64,000 bases of DNA from Streptomyces ortus (GTDB lineage: Bacteria; Actinomycetota; Actinomycetes; Streptomycetales; Streptomycetaceae): the NCBI RefSeq assembly GCF_026341275.1, contig NZ_JAIFZO010000002.1, positions 2,891,264 to 2,955,263 on the forward strand, written 5' to 3'. This document shows positions 50,433 through 59,003 of the stretch, in pieces (position 1 is the first letter of the stretch; each line of letters begins with the position of its first letter). The notes under the pieces were generated by a model. The model had not been told where the DNA came from, did not search any database, and saw nothing but the letters and a program-made list of their open reading frames with translations. Position numbers and translations under genes: made by a program.

Positions 50433-52325
50433 GTGCGCATAGGACTGCTTACGGAGGGTGGCTATCCGTATGTGAGCGGTGAGGCCAGGCTCTGGTGCGA
50501 CCGGCTCGTGCGCGGGCTCGGACAGCACGAGTTCGACATCTACGCGCTGAGCCGTAGCGAGCAGCAGGAGGACGAGGGCTGGATCCAGCTCCCCTCCCAG
50601 GTGAGCCGGGTGCGCACCGCCCCGCTCTGGACGGCGAACGAGGACGGCGTCGCCTACGGGCGACGGGCCCGACGCCGGTTCGCCGAGTGCTACGGAGAGC
50701 TGGCGGCGGCCATGTGCGCGGCCGACGCACTCGGCGGTGCCACTTCCGTCGCGGCGCCCGACCCGGGGCCCGCCGCGGTGTCCGATGCGGTGTCCGACGC
50801 GGGGGCCGGGGGTTCCGTCGGAGCCGAGGCTTGCGCCGGGGGGCGTGCCGAGGGGGCGGTACAGGGGTCGGTCCAGGGGTGGGTCGAGGGTGCCTCGGCC
50901 GGTACGGCGGACCGTTTCGGCAGCGCGCTGTACGGGCTCGCCGAACTGGCCCGGGACGAGGGCGGCATGGTCGGCGCCCTGCGCTCGGAGCCCGCGGTGC
51001 GCGCCCTCGAACGCGCCTGCCGCGCGCCCGGCGCACTGCGCGCCGCGCGCACCGCCCGTGTGCCGGATCTGCTCACCGTCGCCGCCCAGGTGGAACGCGC
51101 CCTGCGCCCCCTCTCCCTCGACTGGTACGGCGACGACGGGCTCGGCTCGGTCGACCTGTGCCACGCCACGTCCGGCGGCGCCGCGGCCCTGCCGGGACTG
51201 CTCGCCCACCACTTCTCGGGTGTACCCCTGCTGGTCACGGAGTACGGAGTGCAACTGCGGGCGCACTATCTGGGCCCGCGCGAGGATCTTCGGGGCCACG
51301 TGGTGTCGGCCCCGGCGCGGGCGCTGCTCGCGGCGTTCCACGGCCGGCTCGCCGCGGAGGCCTACCGGCAGGCCGCGGTCATCACACCTGGCAACACGCA
51401 CGCCCGCCGCTGGCAGGAGCGCTGCGGCGCCGACCGGACCAGGATCCGCACCGTCTATCCCGGCATGGAGTCGTCCCGCTTCTCGGAGGTGGGCGAGAGT
51501 GCCGAACACGCCGACCCGTACAGCCTGGTGTGGGTCGGGCGCATCGAGCCCGCCAAGGACCTGGTCTCGCTGCTGCACGCCTTCGCGGAGATCCGCAAGG
51601 AGGAACCGAAGGCGCGACTGCGGATCGTCGGAGCCCCCGCCGACGGACCGGAGGGCGCGACGTATCTGGCGAACTGCAAGGCGCTCGCCGCGCAGCTCTT
51701 CCCCGACGGGGCCCACGGCGTGCACGCCGTGGGCGACGACCCGGTCTCCTTCGAGGAGATCGGCGGTCCTGACGTACCGACCCTCCCCGAGGCCTATGCG
51801 GCGGGCGCCCTCGTCGTCCTGTCCAGCGTCGTCGAAGGTTTCCCCATCAGCCTTGTCGAGGCGATGTTCTCCGGCCGCGCCACGGTGTCCACGGACGTCG
51901 GCGCGGTCGTCGAGGTCATCGGCGGTACAGGGCTCGTGGTCCCGCCGCGCAACCCGCGGGCGCTCGCGGAGGCCTGCGTCGCCCTGCTGCGCGACCCGGA
52001 GCGCCGGTCGCGGCTGGGCGCGGCGGCCCGCGCCCGGGCGCTCGAACTGTTCACCGTCGAGCAGAACATCATGGCATTTCACGGCATTTACCTCGATATC
52101 GTCTCGCGTTGTCCGGTTCAGCGGGTCGTGGTCGACGCTGCGGGCGAGCCCCTTCCGTTCGCCATACCCGTCGAGTCGCAGGTGCCGGGCAGCTGGCCGG
52201 AACCGGCGAGGCGGCCGGGAGCCGGGAGACCGGGCCCGGGCCGGGCGGCAGGACCGCCGGTACGGGGTGTCCCGCTGGGGCTCGCTCCGGGCGACCCCAT
52301 GCCCGCGGGGGAGGGGGCGTGGTGA
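50433..52325 (+). CDS. PelF-like glycosyltransferase, GT4 family
   Basis: A 630-residue cytoplasmic glycosyltransferase starting at GTG 50433 with GGGAG seven bases upstream. The N-terminal domain begins MRIGLLTEGGYPYVSGEARL, the PelF signature (DUF3492). A low-complexity Gly/Ala segment (about 95-155) interrupts it. The C-terminal domain is GT4: the E-x7-E pair E468 and E476 in EGFPISLVEAMF, with VPPRNPRALAEAC following. PelF adds N-acetylgalactosamine units in the Pel polysaccharide; UDP-GalNAc is the likely donor here, by analogy. Its stop overlaps the membrane protein by four bases. The tail of 75 residues is Pro/Gly-rich. Confidence 0.85.
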   Translation: MRIGLLTEGGYPYVSGEARLWCDRLVRGLGQHEFDIYALSRSEQQEDEGWIQLPSQVSRVRTAPLWTANEDGVAYGRRARRRFAECYGELAAAMCAADALGGATSVAAPDPGPAAVSDAVSDAGAGGSVGAEACAGGRAEGAVQGSVQGWVEGASAGTADRFGSALYGLAELARDEGGMVGALRSEPAVRALERACRAPGALRAARTARVPDLLTVAAQVERALRPLSLDWYGDDGLGSVDLCHATSGGAAALPGLLAHHFSGVPLLVTEYGVQLRAHYLGPREDLRGHVVSAPARALLAAFHGRLAAEAYRQAAVITPGNTHARRWQERCGADRTRIRTVYPGMESSRFSEVGESAEHADPYSLVWVGRIEPAKDLVSLLHAFAEIRKEEPKARLRIVGAPADGPEGATYLANCKALAAQLFPDGAHGVHAVGDDPVSFEEIGGPDVPTLPEAYAAGALVVLSSVVEGFPISLVEAMFSGRATVSTDVGAVVEVIGGTGLVVPPRNPRALAEACVALLRDPERRSRLGAAARARALELFTVEQNIMAFHGIYLDIVSRCPVQRVVVDAAGEPLPFAIPVESQVPGSWPEPARRPGAGRPGPGRAAGPPVRGVPLGLAPGDPMPAGEGAW

Positions 52326-54115
52326 GCGCGCGACGGATCGGAGCAGCGGACCGGGCCGCCGGCAACGCCACCGAGGGCACGGCGGACACTGCGGGCACCG
52401 AGGCCCGGCAGCCGGGAGGCCTCGGGGACTCGCGCGGCCTGAACGCCGAGGTGGGCGAGATCAAGGTGGTGGACATCCAGCCCGGCGAGACCCGGGTGGT
52501 CGACGTCCAGCTGGGCGAGTCGAGAATCGCGGACGCACGCCCGGACGAAACGGGACGGGCGGGCCTCCGCCCCAGTTGGGCGAAAGACTCGGCCGCCCGG
52601 CCGGACGGGATGCCCGTCGCGCAGGCGCCGCAGGAGGCCCGGCGCGGATCGTGGCAGGACACCCGGCCGGGACCTGAGCCGGAGTTTGAGCAGGGGGCGC
52701 CCCAGGGATCGCCCCGGAGGACGCAGCAGAATCCCTCGACGGCGACGTATGTCCGGCTGGCGTGGGACGCCGTGACGGTCCCGGCGGAGGCCTCCCCTCC
52801 GACTGTGGACCGGCAGGTTTCCGAGCAGCAACTTCCCGCACAGCAGGTTCCGGAACAGCGGGTTTCCGAACGACAGGTTTCCGAACAGCGGGTGTCCGAA
52901 CGGCACGTTTCCGACCAGGAGGCTTTCGGCCTGGTGGACGCGGTCGTCGCTCCCGACCAGGCCGACGACCAGGCCGACGGCCAGCTCGGCGAGCCGGTCG
53001 TCGCCGACCGCACGCCCTCCGCCCCTCGCGGCGCCGCCGACCCGGTGAAGGCCCTGATGCACCGCCATCGGCAACTGTGCGAGCGCGCGGTGGACCCTCT
53101 GGAGATCGCCGCGGCCCTGGAGGCGCACGGGGTGACCGACCGGACCGCCACCCACTTCCGGCACCGGGACGTCTTCTCCCTCGCGGAGGAGATGTACGCG
53201 CGAGTACCCCGCGCCGAGGACACCGCACCGCGGCCCGAGCCACCCGACACCCCCAAGGCCCGCGCCGACTGGGCCGTACTCACCCTGCTGCCGGGCGCTC
53301 TGTGCGCGGCGGTCGTGACCGGGTTGCGGTACACCGAAGGCCGGCCGCGCCTCGCGGTGACCGTCGTCGGCGTAGTCGCCGTGGCCCTCGCCGTACGCGC
53401 GGCCCGCAGCCGCGGCCCCCTGCACGCCACGCGGCCGTGGTCCCCGACACCGTCCACCCGCGCGTGGACCTACTGGCTCGTCACCTACGCCCTCCTCGGC
53501 GACGGCCTGCTCGCCGCCGCCATCGAGGGCGGCCCCGACGGGCCACCCACCGGCAGCCCCGACAGCTCCTGGCCGATCGCCCTCTCGTCCGTCCTGGCCC
53601 TGAGCACGGCCTGCGCCCCGGCGGCCTGGTGCGCCCACCTCTTCGCCGTACGCGCCCGCCGCCGTCTCGCCGCCAGCCGCGCCCTGGAGGACTTCGCATC
53701 CTCCGTGAAACCCCTGCTGTTCGGCGTGTTCGCGCTGTTCCTCTGCGTCTTCGGCGGCCTGCTCGCCCTGTGCGGAGCGGTACTGGACGAACCCGCCGCC
53801 TACGCCGGAACCGGCGCCCTCGGCGCACTCCTCCTGCTCGCCCGGCTTCTCACCGTGCACGGATTCCGGCACGCCCCCGCCGTCATGCTCGCCGCCGCGG
53901 GCGTGGGCGAGGCCGTCGCTCTCCTGAGCGTCTTCGCGAGCCGCCTCCCCGGCTGCGAGGCGCTGGCCGTACCCGTGGAGACCGCGGCCGGCGCCTGGGG
54001 AGCGGGCGCGATCCCGGCTCTCGTGTGCGGGGCCGCGGCACTCGTCCTGCTGCTCCACGCGACCAGGACCCTCACCCGGGCCTCCGCCCACGCGGCCCAC
54101 GGCGACGCGCCATGA
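52322..54115 (+). CDS. Eight-helix membrane protein with disordered N-half
   Basis: A 597-residue protein starting at GTG 52322 (GGGGAGGGGG upstream). Residues 1-235 are disordered, with a five-residue tandem (QVSEQ, RVSER and variants, seven units near 160-200). Residues about 240-310 are helical and cytoplasmic (MHRHRQLCERAVDPLEIAAALEAHG). Residues 320-595 have about eight membrane helices with short loops. No family is certain; the place next to PelF suggests a Pel-like export or synthase partner (a PelD, PelE or PelG analogue), but no GAF or GGDEF domain is visible. Coupled by overlap with the glycosyltransferase. Confidence 0.75.
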   Translation: MSARRIGAADRAAGNATEGTADTAGTEARQPGGLGDSRGLNAEVGEIKVVDIQPGETRVVDVQLGESRIADARPDETGRAGLRPSWAKDSAARPDGMPVAQAPQEARRGSWQDTRPGPEPEFEQGAPQGSPRRTQQNPSTATYVRLAWDAVTVPAEASPPTVDRQVSEQQLPAQQVPEQRVSERQVSEQRVSERHVSDQEAFGLVDAVVAPDQADDQADGQLGEPVVADRTPSAPRGAADPVKALMHRHRQLCERAVDPLEIAAALEAHGVTDRTATHFRHRDVFSLAEEMYARVPRAEDTAPRPEPPDTPKARADWAVLTLLPGALCAAVVTGLRYTEGRPRLAVTVVGVVAVALAVRAARSRGPLHATRPWSPTPSTRAWTYWLVTYALLGDGLLAAAIEGGPDGPPTGSPDSSWPIALSSVLALSTACAPAAWCAHLFAVRARRRLAASRALEDFASSVKPLLFGVFALFLCVFGGLLALCGAVLDEPAAYAGTGALGALLLLARLLTVHGFRHAPAVMLAAAGVGEAVALLSVFASRLPGCEALAVPVETAAGAWGAGAIPALVCGAAALVLLLHATRTLTRASAHAAHGDAP

Positions 54116-54242
54116 GCCACCACCGACTCTCGGCCCCCGGGATTTCGTGATGGATCTCCGTGCCGAGCACACCCCTTCCCGCGGGGCCGACACCGCGGGC
54201 CTTCCGTACGACCCACGGCAACACCCTGAAGGAGAACGCCAG

Positions 54243-54290
54243 ATGATCACCCGCCGCTTCGGAGAGTCCGCCCCGGGAGCCGCCCGATGA
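54243..54290 (+). CDS. Possible 15-residue coupled mini-ORF (46 residues from 54150)
   Basis: ATG 54243 is preceded by GAAGGAGAACGCCAG and ends at TGA 54290, overlapping the epimerase ATG at 54287. In the same frame an ATG at 54150 would give 46 residues. It may be only a translational coupler. Coding evidence is weak. Confidence 0.3.
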   Translation: MITRRFGESAPGAAR

Positions 54291-55246
54291 GGGTGCTGCT
54301 GATCGGAGCCAACGGATACCTCGGCCGCTTCGTCGCCGACCGTCTCCTCGCCGACCCGGCCGTGCAGCTCACCGCGCTCGGCCGGGGCGACGACGCGGAC
54401 GTACGCTTCGACCTCGCGAGCGGCAGCCCGGGGGCGCTCACCCGCTTCCTGGACGCGGTGCACCCCGGGGTCGTCGTCAACTGCGCCGGTGCCACCCGAG
54501 GCGGCGCCCGCGAGCTCACCCGGCACAACACCGTCGCCGTCGCCACCGTCTGCGAGGCACTGCGCCGCAGCGGGTGCGGGGCGCGCCTCGTACAGATCGG
54601 CTGCGGCGCGGAGTACGGGCCCAGCCAGCCCGGCTCCTCCACGGCCGAGGACGCCGTGCCCCGCCCCGGCGGCCCCTACGGCGTGAGCAAACTCGCCGCC
54701 ACCGAACTGGTCCTCGGCTCCGGCCTGGACGCCGTTGTCCTGCGGGTGTTCTCGCCGTGCGGACCCGGCACCCCGGCGGGCTCCCCGCTCGGACGCCTCG
54801 CCGAAGCCATGCGCCGCGCCATGCAGGCCGGCGACGGCGACCTCAAACTCGCCGGCCTCGGTGTCCAACGCGACTTCATCGACGTACGCGACGTCGCCCG
54901 TGCCGTCCATGCCGCCTCCCTCTCCGCCGCGCAGGGCGTCATCAACATCGGATCCGGTCGTGCCGTACGCCTGCGTGACGCCGCCTCGGTCCTCGCGCGC
55001 GTCGCCGGTTACGGGGGAGCCCTCCACGAACTCGACGGAGTCCCCGGCCCCGCCAGGCCGTCCATCGGCCACCCCCGGTCCGAAACAGAGCACACGGCCC
55101 CGGCCGCGTACCCCTACCCGGACGGCTGCGGCAGCTGGCAGCAGGCCGACGTGCGCACCGCACGCGACCGGCTCGGCTGGCGGCCCCGGATCAACCTCGA
55201 GGAGTCCCTCGCCGACATCTGGATGGAGGCCGCATGTCGTATCTGA
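54287..55246 (+). CDS. NAD-dependent sugar epimerase/dehydratase (extended SDR)
   Basis: A 319-residue extended SDR. The dinucleotide site is VLLIGANGYLGRF and the catalytic Tyr-Lys pair is YGVSK. The Ser/Thr before it lies in QIGCGAEYGPS. It is most like UDP-hexose or UDP-hexosamine 4-epimerases. In Pel-like systems PelX supplies UDP-GalNAc from UDP-GlcNAc, and this could be its counterpart; the precise substrate is inferred. It starts at ATG 54287 with GGGAG seven bases upstream, and its end overlaps the spherulin-4 gene by 13 bases. Confidence 0.82.
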   Translation: MRVLLIGANGYLGRFVADRLLADPAVQLTALGRGDDADVRFDLASGSPGALTRFLDAVHPGVVVNCAGATRGGARELTRHNTVAVATVCEALRRSGCGARLVQIGCGAEYGPSQPGSSTAEDAVPRPGGPYGVSKLAATELVLGSGLDAVVLRVFSPCGPGTPAGSPLGRLAEAMRRAMQAGDGDLKLAGLGVQRDFIDVRDVARAVHAASLSAAQGVINIGSGRAVRLRDAASVLARVAGYGGALHELDGVPGPARPSIGHPRSETEHTAPAAYPYPDGCGSWQQADVRTARDRLGWRPRINLEESLADIWMEAACRI

Positions 55247-55983
55247 CCCGCACACCGTCGGGCAGCGCGAGCACGGATCTGAGGATCGGCTTCGGCGTCC
55301 CCGGTTATGCGCACCCCCTGGTCGCCCCGGTCGAATGGGGCGGCCTCACCCGCCCCGGGACCCCCTTGCACTGGGTCGTCCTGAACGTCTCCGACGGCCC
55401 CGGCGCCCGCCCCGACCCCCACTGCCTGGAGGCCGCCGGGCGCCTGCGCAACGCGGGTGTCCGCGTGCTCGGCCACCTCGACGTGACCTACGGCGCCCGC
55501 GCCTTCGGTGAACTCGTCTCCGAAGCCCACCGCTATCTCGACTGGTACCAGGTCGACGGCTTCCTCATGGACCGCTGTCCCACGGAGCGGACAGCGCTCC
55601 CGGAGATCCGGCGCACGGCCGACACCCTGCGGGCGCTTCTCGGCGGCGGCCACCTCGTCCTCGGCCATGGCACCCATCCGTATCCCGGCTACGCCGAGAC
55701 CGCCGACCAACTGGTGACCTTCTCCGGCCCCTGGAGCGACTACCGCTGGTCGCAGGTGGCGGAGTGGACCGCCGAATACCCGCCCGAGCGCTTCTGCCAC
55801 TTCGTCCACGGCATGCCCCGAGGGCATCTCGACGAGGCGCTGCGCATCGCCCGCTGGCAGGGTGCCTCGACGATCTACTTCACCGACCGCACGGACCGCG
55901 GGGGTTCGGCGGACCCTTGGGAGAGCCTTCCCGGCTACTGGGACGAACTCGTCTCGCGGATCGGAACGGGTGTCTCGGAATGA
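55234..55983 (+). CDS. Spherulin-4/Sph3-like glycosidase-fold protein
   Basis: A 249-residue TIM-barrel protein of the spherulation-specific family 4. Family relatives (Sph3, Ega3 and the PelA hydrolase) cut GalNAc/galactosamine polysaccharides. Visible family blocks are GVPGYAHPLVAP, VVLNVSDGPG and AGVRVLGHLDV. In Sph3 the active-site acids are an Asp-Glu pair; here the matching motif reads DGFLMDRCP, so the Glu is replaced by Arg. No signal peptide is seen, so the protein probably stays inside the cell. It is translationally coupled to the epimerase. Activity is uncertain: degraded enzyme, different chemistry, or binding role. Confidence 0.75.
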   Translation: MSYLTRTPSGSASTDLRIGFGVPGYAHPLVAPVEWGGLTRPGTPLHWVVLNVSDGPGARPDPHCLEAAGRLRNAGVRVLGHLDVTYGARAFGELVSEAHRYLDWYQVDGFLMDRCPTERTALPEIRRTADTLRALLGGGHLVLGHGTHPYPGYAETADQLVTFSGPWSDYRWSQVAEWTAEYPPERFCHFVHGMPRGHLDEALRIARWQGASTIYFTDRTDRGGSADPWESLPGYWDELVSRIGTGVSE

Positions 55984-56046
55984 AGAGGGGCGTGGCAGTG
56001 TTACGGGGAGAACAACTGTAGTGATTGACCGACCAACGGAGTCCCC

Positions 56047-57225
56047 GTGTCGCTGCCACCCCTGGTCGAGCCAGCTGCTGAGCTCACCGTAGACGAGGTC
56101 CGCAGGTACTCCCGCCACCTGATCATCCCCGACGTGGGCATGGACGGGCAGAAGCGGCTGAAGAACGCCAAGGTGCTCTGTGTGGGCGCCGGCGGCCTGG
56201 GCTCGCCGGCGCTGATGTACCTGGCCGCCGCGGGCGTGGGCACGCTCGGCATCGTGGAGTTCGACGAGGTCGACGAGTCGAACCTGCAGCGCCAGATCAT
56301 CCACAGCCAGGCGGACATCGGCCGCTCCAAGGCGGCGTCGGCCCGCGACAGCGTGCTCGGCATCAACCCCTACGTGAACGTGGTCCTGCACGAAGAGCGG
56401 CTCGAAGCCGAGAACGTGATGGACATCTTCAGCCAGTACGACCTGATCGTCGACGGCACGGACAACTTCGCGACCCGCTACCTGGTCAACGACGCGTGCG
56501 TGCTGCTCAACAAGCCGTACGTCTGGGGTTCGATCTACCGCTTCGACGGCCAGGCCTCGGTCTTCTGGTCCGAGCACGGCCCGTGCTACCGCTGCCTCTA
56601 CCCGGAGCCCCCGCCCCCCGGCATGGTCCCCTCCTGCGCCGAGGGCGGCGTCCTGGGCGTGCTGTGCGCGTCCATCGGCTCCATCCAGGTCAACGAGGCC
56701 ATCAAGCTCCTCGCGGGTATCGGCGAGCCGCTTCTCGGCCGCCTGATGATCTACGACGCCCTGGAGATGCAGTACCGCCAGGTCAAGGTCCGCAAGGACC
56801 CGAACTGCGCGGTCTGCGGCGAGAACCCGACCGTCACCGAGCTCATCGACTACGAGGCCTTCTGCGGCGTCGTCTCCGAAGAGGCCCAGGAGGCGGCCGC
56901 CGGCTCGACGATCACTCCCAAGCAGCTCAAGGAGTGGATCGACGACGGTGAGAACATCGAGATCATCGACGTCCGCGAGATCAACGAGTACGAGATCGTC
57001 TCGATCCCCGGCGCCAAGCTGATCCCGAAGAACGAGTTCCTCATGGGCACCGCCCTGGAGACCCTGCCGCAGGACAAGAAGATCGTCCTGCACTGCAAGA
57101 CGGGTGTCCGCAGCGCGGAGGTCCTCGCGGTCCTCAAGTCGGCCGGATTCTCCGACGCCGTGCACGTGGGCGGCGGCGTGATCGGCTGGGTCAACCAGAT
57201 CGAGCCGGAGAAGCCGATCTACTAG
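56047..57225 (+). CDS. moeZ: Molybdopterin-synthase adenylyltransferase/sulfurtransferase MoeZ
   Basis: A 392-residue two-domain protein starting at GTG 56047. Residues 1-270 are the MoeB/ThiF E1-like domain: GAGGLGSPAL nucleotide site, ESNLQRQIIH, CRCLYPEPPPPG with further Cys (CAVCGEN) for zinc. Residues 290-392 are rhodanese, with active Cys350 in CKTGVRS. It activates and sulfurates small carrier proteins such as MoaD and ThiS-type partners (also CysO) for molybdopterin, thio-sugar and Cys synthesis. It follows the Pel-like cluster but belongs to the conserved core (Rv3206c in mycobacteria). A hairpin ends it. Confidence 0.93.
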   Translation: MSLPPLVEPAAELTVDEVRRYSRHLIIPDVGMDGQKRLKNAKVLCVGAGGLGSPALMYLAAAGVGTLGIVEFDEVDESNLQRQIIHSQADIGRSKAASARDSVLGINPYVNVVLHEERLEAENVMDIFSQYDLIVDGTDNFATRYLVNDACVLLNKPYVWGSIYRFDGQASVFWSEHGPCYRCLYPEPPPPGMVPSCAEGGVLGVLCASIGSIQVNEAIKLLAGIGEPLLGRLMIYDALEMQYRQVKVRKDPNCAVCGENPTVTELIDYEAFCGVVSEEAQEAAAGSTITPKQLKEWIDDGENIEIIDVREINEYEIVSIPGAKLIPKNEFLMGTALETLPQDKKIVLHCKTGVRSAEVLAVLKSAGFSDAVHVGGGVIGWVNQIEPEKPIY

Positions 57226-57257
57226 CCCGGCCCCGTAGGGACACGGCCTGTACGGAG

Positions 57258-57288
57258 AGGGGCTCGGCACCGCGTGTGCCGGGCCCCT
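57258..57288. terminator. Terminator between convergent moeZ and hydrolase
   Basis: 13-bp stem (AGGGGCTCGGCAC and near complement, one G-T) with a CGCG loop. Confidence 0.82.
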
Positions 57289-57320
57289 TCCCGTCGTCCG
57301 GGCGAGGGCGGCCGGTGCCG

Positions 57321-58877
57321 CTACGAACCGCAGACCTTGCCGTCGTCCGGTACCGATCCGTCCAGCAGGTAGTCGTCCACCGTGCGGTCGACGCAGTCGC
57401 TGCCGTTCCCGTACGCCCCGTGCCCCTCGCCCTTCCAGGTGAGCTGCACACCGACGCCCTTGCCCAACTCGTCCGCCATCCTGCGAGCACCCTCGTACGG
57501 CGTCGCCGGGTCGCCGGTGTTGCCCACCACCAGGACGGGGTCCGCGCCGGGCGCGCTCACCTCCGGTGTCTCGTACTGCCCGGCCACCGGCCAGTCGTGG
57601 CACCAGCCGGCCGTGTCCCAGCCCATCGACTCCCCGAACACGGTCGAGATCTTCCGGAATTCGGGCAGCCGCTTCTTCGCCTCCTCGGGCGTCGGCCGCT
57701 CCTTGTCGTCCAAGCACGATATGACCCGTTGGGAATGCGTGGTCGTGCCGTAACTGCCCGAGGCATCACGGTCGTTGTAGCTGTCGGCCTGCGCGAGCAG
57801 TTCCGTACCGTCGCCGCCTTCGGCCGCTTCGAGCGCGGTGGTGAGGGCCGGCCAGGACGACTTGCTGTAGAGCGGGTAGACGATGCCGGTGAGGGCGAGC
57901 TGCTGGGTCAGATCACGGCCGCTCTTGGTCGGCAGCGGTTCGGAGTCGATCCGCTTGAGCAGGGCCGCGATCTCCTGGGTGCCCTTCTCGGGGTCCTGGC
58001 CCGTGGATTCGAGATAGTCCTCCAGAGCGCGCTGGAAACCCCTGGCCTGGTTCTCCGCGTGACCCACCGTGCCGGCGCTCGGGTCGACGACCGCGTCCAG
58101 GACCAGCCGCCCCACGTTCTTGGGGAACAAGTGGGCGTACACGCCGCCCAGTTCGGTGCCGTACGAAATTCCGAAGTAGTGCATCTTCCGGTCGCCGAGG
58201 ACATGGCGCATCAGGTCCATGTCCCGGGCCGTGTCGGTCGTCGAGACATGTCCCAAAAGCTTGCCCGCGGACTTCTGGCAGCCCTTGCCGAAGTCCGTGG
58301 CGTCCTTGAAGAACGCGGTCTCCTCGGCGGAGGTGTCCGGTGAGGTGTCGACCGCCTCGGCCGCCTGGACCTCCTTGTCGCCGCGACAGCGCACGCCCTC
58401 ACTGGCGGCCACCCCGCGCGGGTCCCAACTGACCAGGTCGTACCGTTCGTGGAGCTTCGCGAACGTCGGCCCGTACGGCGGCAGATAGTCGACGCCCGAG
58501 CCGCCGGGTCCGCCGAAGTTGAACAGCAGAGAACCGATGCGGTCGTCCGAGGAACCGCTCGACTCGTTGCGGATCAGGGCCAGTCCGATGGTCTCGCCCG
58601 CCGGTTTCGCCCAGTCCAGCGGCACCTTGAGCGTCGTACACCGCCAGTCCCGGCCCGGTGCGGGGCCGGTCTCGGTGGCTTTGCACCTGCCCCAGTCGAG
58701 CTTCTGCGAGGTGAGTGAGGCGGGCAGCCCCGGCATGGTGACGGACGACGACGCCGGTCCCGTCGGCCTGCCCGCGTCGTCGTTCTTCTCGTTCCCTCCG
58801 TCGTCCCCGGACGAGCTGCAGCCGGCCACCAGCAACGTGGCGGCGGCCAGAGCCGTCCACCGTGCGATACGCGCCAT
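57321..58877 (-). CDS. Tap/SlpD-type alpha/beta hydrolase lipoprotein
   Basis: A 518-residue lipoprotein starting at ATG 58877 with GAGGGGG upstream; an in-frame ATG 18 bases earlier is possible. The lipobox is LVAGC with Cys20. It is an alpha/beta hydrolase with a large helical cap and a C-terminal TAP-like domain (PVLVVGNTGDPATPYEGAR). The nucleophile is S238 in YFGISYGTELGG. The family is that of tripeptidyl aminopeptidases (SlpD/SlpE, Tap). It should cut peptides at the outer surface. It is the second of two tandem paralogues. Confidence 0.9.
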   Translation of the reverse strand: MARIARWTALAAATLLVAGCSSSGDDGGNEKNDDAGRPTGPASSSVTMPGLPASLTSQKLDWGRCKATETGPAPGRDWRCTTLKVPLDWAKPAGETIGLALIRNESSGSSDDRIGSLLFNFGGPGGSGVDYLPPYGPTFAKLHERYDLVSWDPRGVAASEGVRCRGDKEVQAAEAVDTSPDTSAEETAFFKDATDFGKGCQKSAGKLLGHVSTTDTARDMDLMRHVLGDRKMHYFGISYGTELGGVYAHLFPKNVGRLVLDAVVDPSAGTVGHAENQARGFQRALEDYLESTGQDPEKGTQEIAALLKRIDSEPLPTKSGRDLTQQLALTGIVYPLYSKSSWPALTTALEAAEGGDGTELLAQADSYNDRDASGSYGTTTHSQRVISCLDDKERPTPEEAKKRLPEFRKISTVFGESMGWDTAGWCHDWPVAGQYETPEVSAPGADPVLVVGNTGDPATPYEGARRMADELGKGVGVQLTWKGEGHGAYGNGSDCVDRTVDDYLLDGSVPDDGKVCGS

Positions 58878-59003
58878 GAACTTTCCCCCTCGCATCGTCG
58901 TCCGCCGATGTCGCGGATGACAGTCAGGCCATAGTAGGCAGATCCCCGCGAGCACCGCGGAGCCCTGTGGATAACCCTTTGACCTGCTGCTTTGTATCTC
59001 GAC

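Noticed and set aside
52118..55255. A 1045-residue minus-strand frame opposite the Pel-like cluster
   Set aside because: It mirrors the codon bias of the plus-strand genes and is repetitive Arg/Gly/Ala without any domain.
57276..58343. A 355-residue plus-strand frame opposite the lipoprotein hydrolase
   Set aside because: Antisense to a complete alpha/beta hydrolase with catalytic Ser and lipobox.
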